Shown here piece after piece: positions 34,297 through 35,273 of a DNA stretch of 35,273 nt. Positions within the stretch are counted from its first letter, which is position 1. Each line of letters begins with the position of its first letter. The stretch is from Myxococcales bacterium (lineage in GTDB: Bacteria; Myxococcota_A; Polyangia; Polyangiales; Houyiibacteriaceae). Below the pieces are notes generated by a model. That model had not been told where the DNA came from, did no database searches, and was given only the letters and a program-made list of their open reading frames with translations. The DNA lies in NCBI GenBank assembly GCA_012744445.1, contig JAAYBZ010000025.1, positions 1 to 35,273 of the forward strand, written 5' to 3'. Position numbers and translations under genes: made by a program.

Positions 34297-34866
34297 GTGA
34301 GCGCGGTCGACGAGAACGAGCCGAAGCCGGCGACGATGCTCCACGTGAAGCAGGCGATCCGCCGCAAGCTCAAGAAGCACGGGGAGCACGAGCACTACGG
34401 GCTCAACATCTACCCGATGATGGACATGATGACGATCCTCCTCGTCTTCATGGTCATGCAGTTCGCCTCGTCCACGGCGGCGGTGATCCAGCAGAGCGAA
34501 GAGCTCAAGCTGCCCTACTCCACCTCCGACGTGCAGCTCGGCGAGACCACCGCCATCCAGATCTCCAAGAGCGAGATCATCGTCGACGGCAAGCTCGTGC
34601 TCCGCCTCCGCAACGGCATCGTCGACCCCGCCGACAAGCGCGACGGCGCGCAGGGCTTCCTCATCACGCCGCTGCACAAGACGCTGAACACCGTGCGAGA
34701 CGTGCGCAAGCAGATCGCCGCGAGCGATCCCCGCCGCCCCTTCACCGGCGACGTCCAGATCATCGCCGACGCCGACACGCCCTTCCGGACGCTCTCCGAG
34801 GTGATCTACACGCTCGGCCAGAGCGAGTTCGGCAACCTCCACTTCGTCACGAACGCCAAGAAGTAG
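34297..34866 (+). CDS. ExbD/TolR-family biopolymer transport protein (second cassette, second copy)
   Basis: 189 residues from a GTG at 34297, 7 bp after the upstream stop. A long basic N-terminus (IRRKLKKHGEHEHYG) precedes a Met-rich membrane helix, NIYPMMDMMTILLVFMVMQF, with D43 in the proton-path position. The periplasmic domain follows, with TAIQISKSEIIVDGK, an insertion, then GDVQIIADADTPFRTLSEVIYTLGQSEFGNLHFVT. It resembles the longer ExbD of the first cassette in layout (long basic N-terminus), so both cassettes pair one short and one long ExbD. Confidence 0.92.
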   Translation: MSAVDENEPKPATMLHVKQAIRRKLKKHGEHEHYGLNIYPMMDMMTILLVFMVMQFASSTAAVIQQSEELKLPYSTSDVQLGETTAIQISKSEIIVDGKLVLRLRNGIVDPADKRDGAQGFLITPLHKTLNTVRDVRKQIAASDPRRPFTGDVQIIADADTPFRTLSEVIYTLGQSEFGNLHFVTNAKK

Positions 34867-34915
34867 CCCCGGGCTTCTTCGCGCCGCCTCTTTCCGCGAC
34901 GCCCCTCGAGGCGTT

Positions 34916-34932
34916 AGTGTGATCCCCACACT
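34916..34932 (+). repeat. Inverted repeat AGTGTG-N5-CACACT upstream of the terminal lipoprotein gene
   Basis: A perfect 6-bp palindrome with a 5-nt centre (ATCCC), ending 3 nt before the Shine-Dalgarno of the 34949 gene. It could be a repressor operator or an RNA hairpin next to the ribosome-binding site. There is no U tract, so it is not a terminator. Confidence 0.45.
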
Positions 34933-34935
34933 CGC

Positions 34936-34941
34936 AGGAGG
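34936..34941 (+). promoter_or_regulatory. Consensus Shine-Dalgarno AGGAGG
   Basis: AGGAGG 7 nt before the ATG at 34949, which decides the start of the partial lipoprotein gene. Confidence 0.8.
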
Positions 34942-34948
34942 GATCCAC

Positions 34949-35273
34949 ATGCGTCTGTCTTCATGGATGTGCGCGATCGGTACCGCCGCCCTCGTCGCCG
35001 GCTGCGGGAGCGAGAGCGGGAGCCAAGCGTCCGCCCCCACGACCGGAGACGAGGTGAACGTCGAGCTCCACGACCACCCCACGCGCGAAGAGCTGGCCGA
35101 GGTGCTCGGCGAGCAAGCGGCGCACATCCGGGACTGCGGCCCGGGCACCGGGGAGACCGTGAGGGTCGAGATCGTCTTCGAGGGCACCTCGGGGCAGCCC
35201 ATCGAGATCAACTACCCGGACGACGTCGCGCGGAGCACCCGCATCTGCATCGAATCGAACCTGGTGCACGCGG
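34949..35273 (+). CDS. Lipoprotein, possibly AgmX/TonB-C-like (partial, runs off window)
   Basis: 108 codons to the right edge. The lipoprotein signal ends in a perfect lipobox L-V-A-G-C19, then a Ser/Gly/Glu-rich linker. From about residue 45 a small domain begins (EELAEVLGEQAAHIRDCG, then TVRVEIVFEGTSGQPIEINY, then TRICIESNL). The order helix-Cys, two beta-strands with a G-x-P/D turn, then a Cys-containing helix resembles the TonB-C-like or AgmX/PglI C-terminal domains common in myxobacteria. Lying 82 bp after the second ExbD gene on the same strand, it may be a partner of that motor. The domain assignment is tentative and the C-terminus is missing. Confidence 0.72.
   Translation, partial: MRLSSWMCAIGTAALVAGCGSESGSQASAPTTGDEVNVELHDHPTREELAEVLGEQAAHIRDCGPGTGETVRVEIVFEGTSGQPIEINYPDDVARSTRICIESNLVHA

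Overview
The window is high-GC chromosomal DNA (roughly 70% G+C, strong G/C at third codon positions) from what looks like a myxobacterium (Myxococcota, probably Polyangiales and possibly Sandaracinaceae-like). The evidence is the gene set: many lipoproteins with short Cys-Gly-Asp-rich leaders, motor cassettes of one ExbB and two ExbD proteins, an S55-type peptidase coupled to a beta-propeller protein, a family I believe is confined to myxobacteria, and a secreted PA14 protein. The taxonomic placement is inference. I see no tRNA, rRNA, CRISPR array, insertion sequence or phage gene; this looks like a compact core or lineage-specific region.

Layout. 1-2318 (minus): a long-chain acyl-CoA ligase followed by the start of a DUF368/PopT-type undecaprenyl-phosphate translocase that runs off the left edge. 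2441-5064 (plus): arginine decarboxylase SpeA overlapping a polyprenyl-phosphate mannose synthase-like glycosyltransferase. 5071-7916 (minus): three exported or uncharacterised proteins. 8016-9899 (plus): a helical unknown protein and a diacylglycerol-kinase-fold lipid kinase. 9927-10730 (minus): a PA14 lipoprotein. 10812-13644 (plus): a glycerophosphodiester phosphodiesterase and glutamine-dependent NAD synthetase. 13641-14590 (minus): an SRPBCC protein coupled to a cytochrome c lipoprotein. 14726-22414 (plus): an APH-fold kinase-like protein, a degenerate receiver protein, the S55 peptidase/beta-propeller pair and two paralogous lipoproteins. 22418-23768 (minus): a protein with clear RelA/SpoT synthetase motifs, preceded by a tiny lipoprotein. 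23954-28482 (plus): a Lon-family protein overlapping a multi-pass membrane metallopeptidase with a helical-repeat tail. 28487-31266 (minus) and 33076-35273 (plus): two ExbB-ExbD-ExbD motor cassettes pointing away from each other, separated by a pectinacetylesterase-like lipoprotein.

The most notable items are these. (i) The Lon protein keeps an intact AAA+ ATPase and the active-site Lys, but the catalytic Ser is Ala, so it is predicted to be an unfoldase without Lon proteolysis; it is translationally coupled to a HELTH metallopeptidase whose catalytic domain is predicted to be periplasmic. (ii) A 377-residue protein retains the main landmarks of the RelA/SpoT (p)ppGpp synthetase domain. (iii) A CheY-like protein has lost its phosphoacceptor Asp. 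(iv) At least seven genes have a -10-like hexamer ending only 7-11 nt before the start codon, which suggests widespread leaderless or near-leaderless transcription. (v) Several neighbouring pairs share start/stop bases (GTGA or ATGA), and one convergent pair shares a CTAG as the stop codon of both genes.
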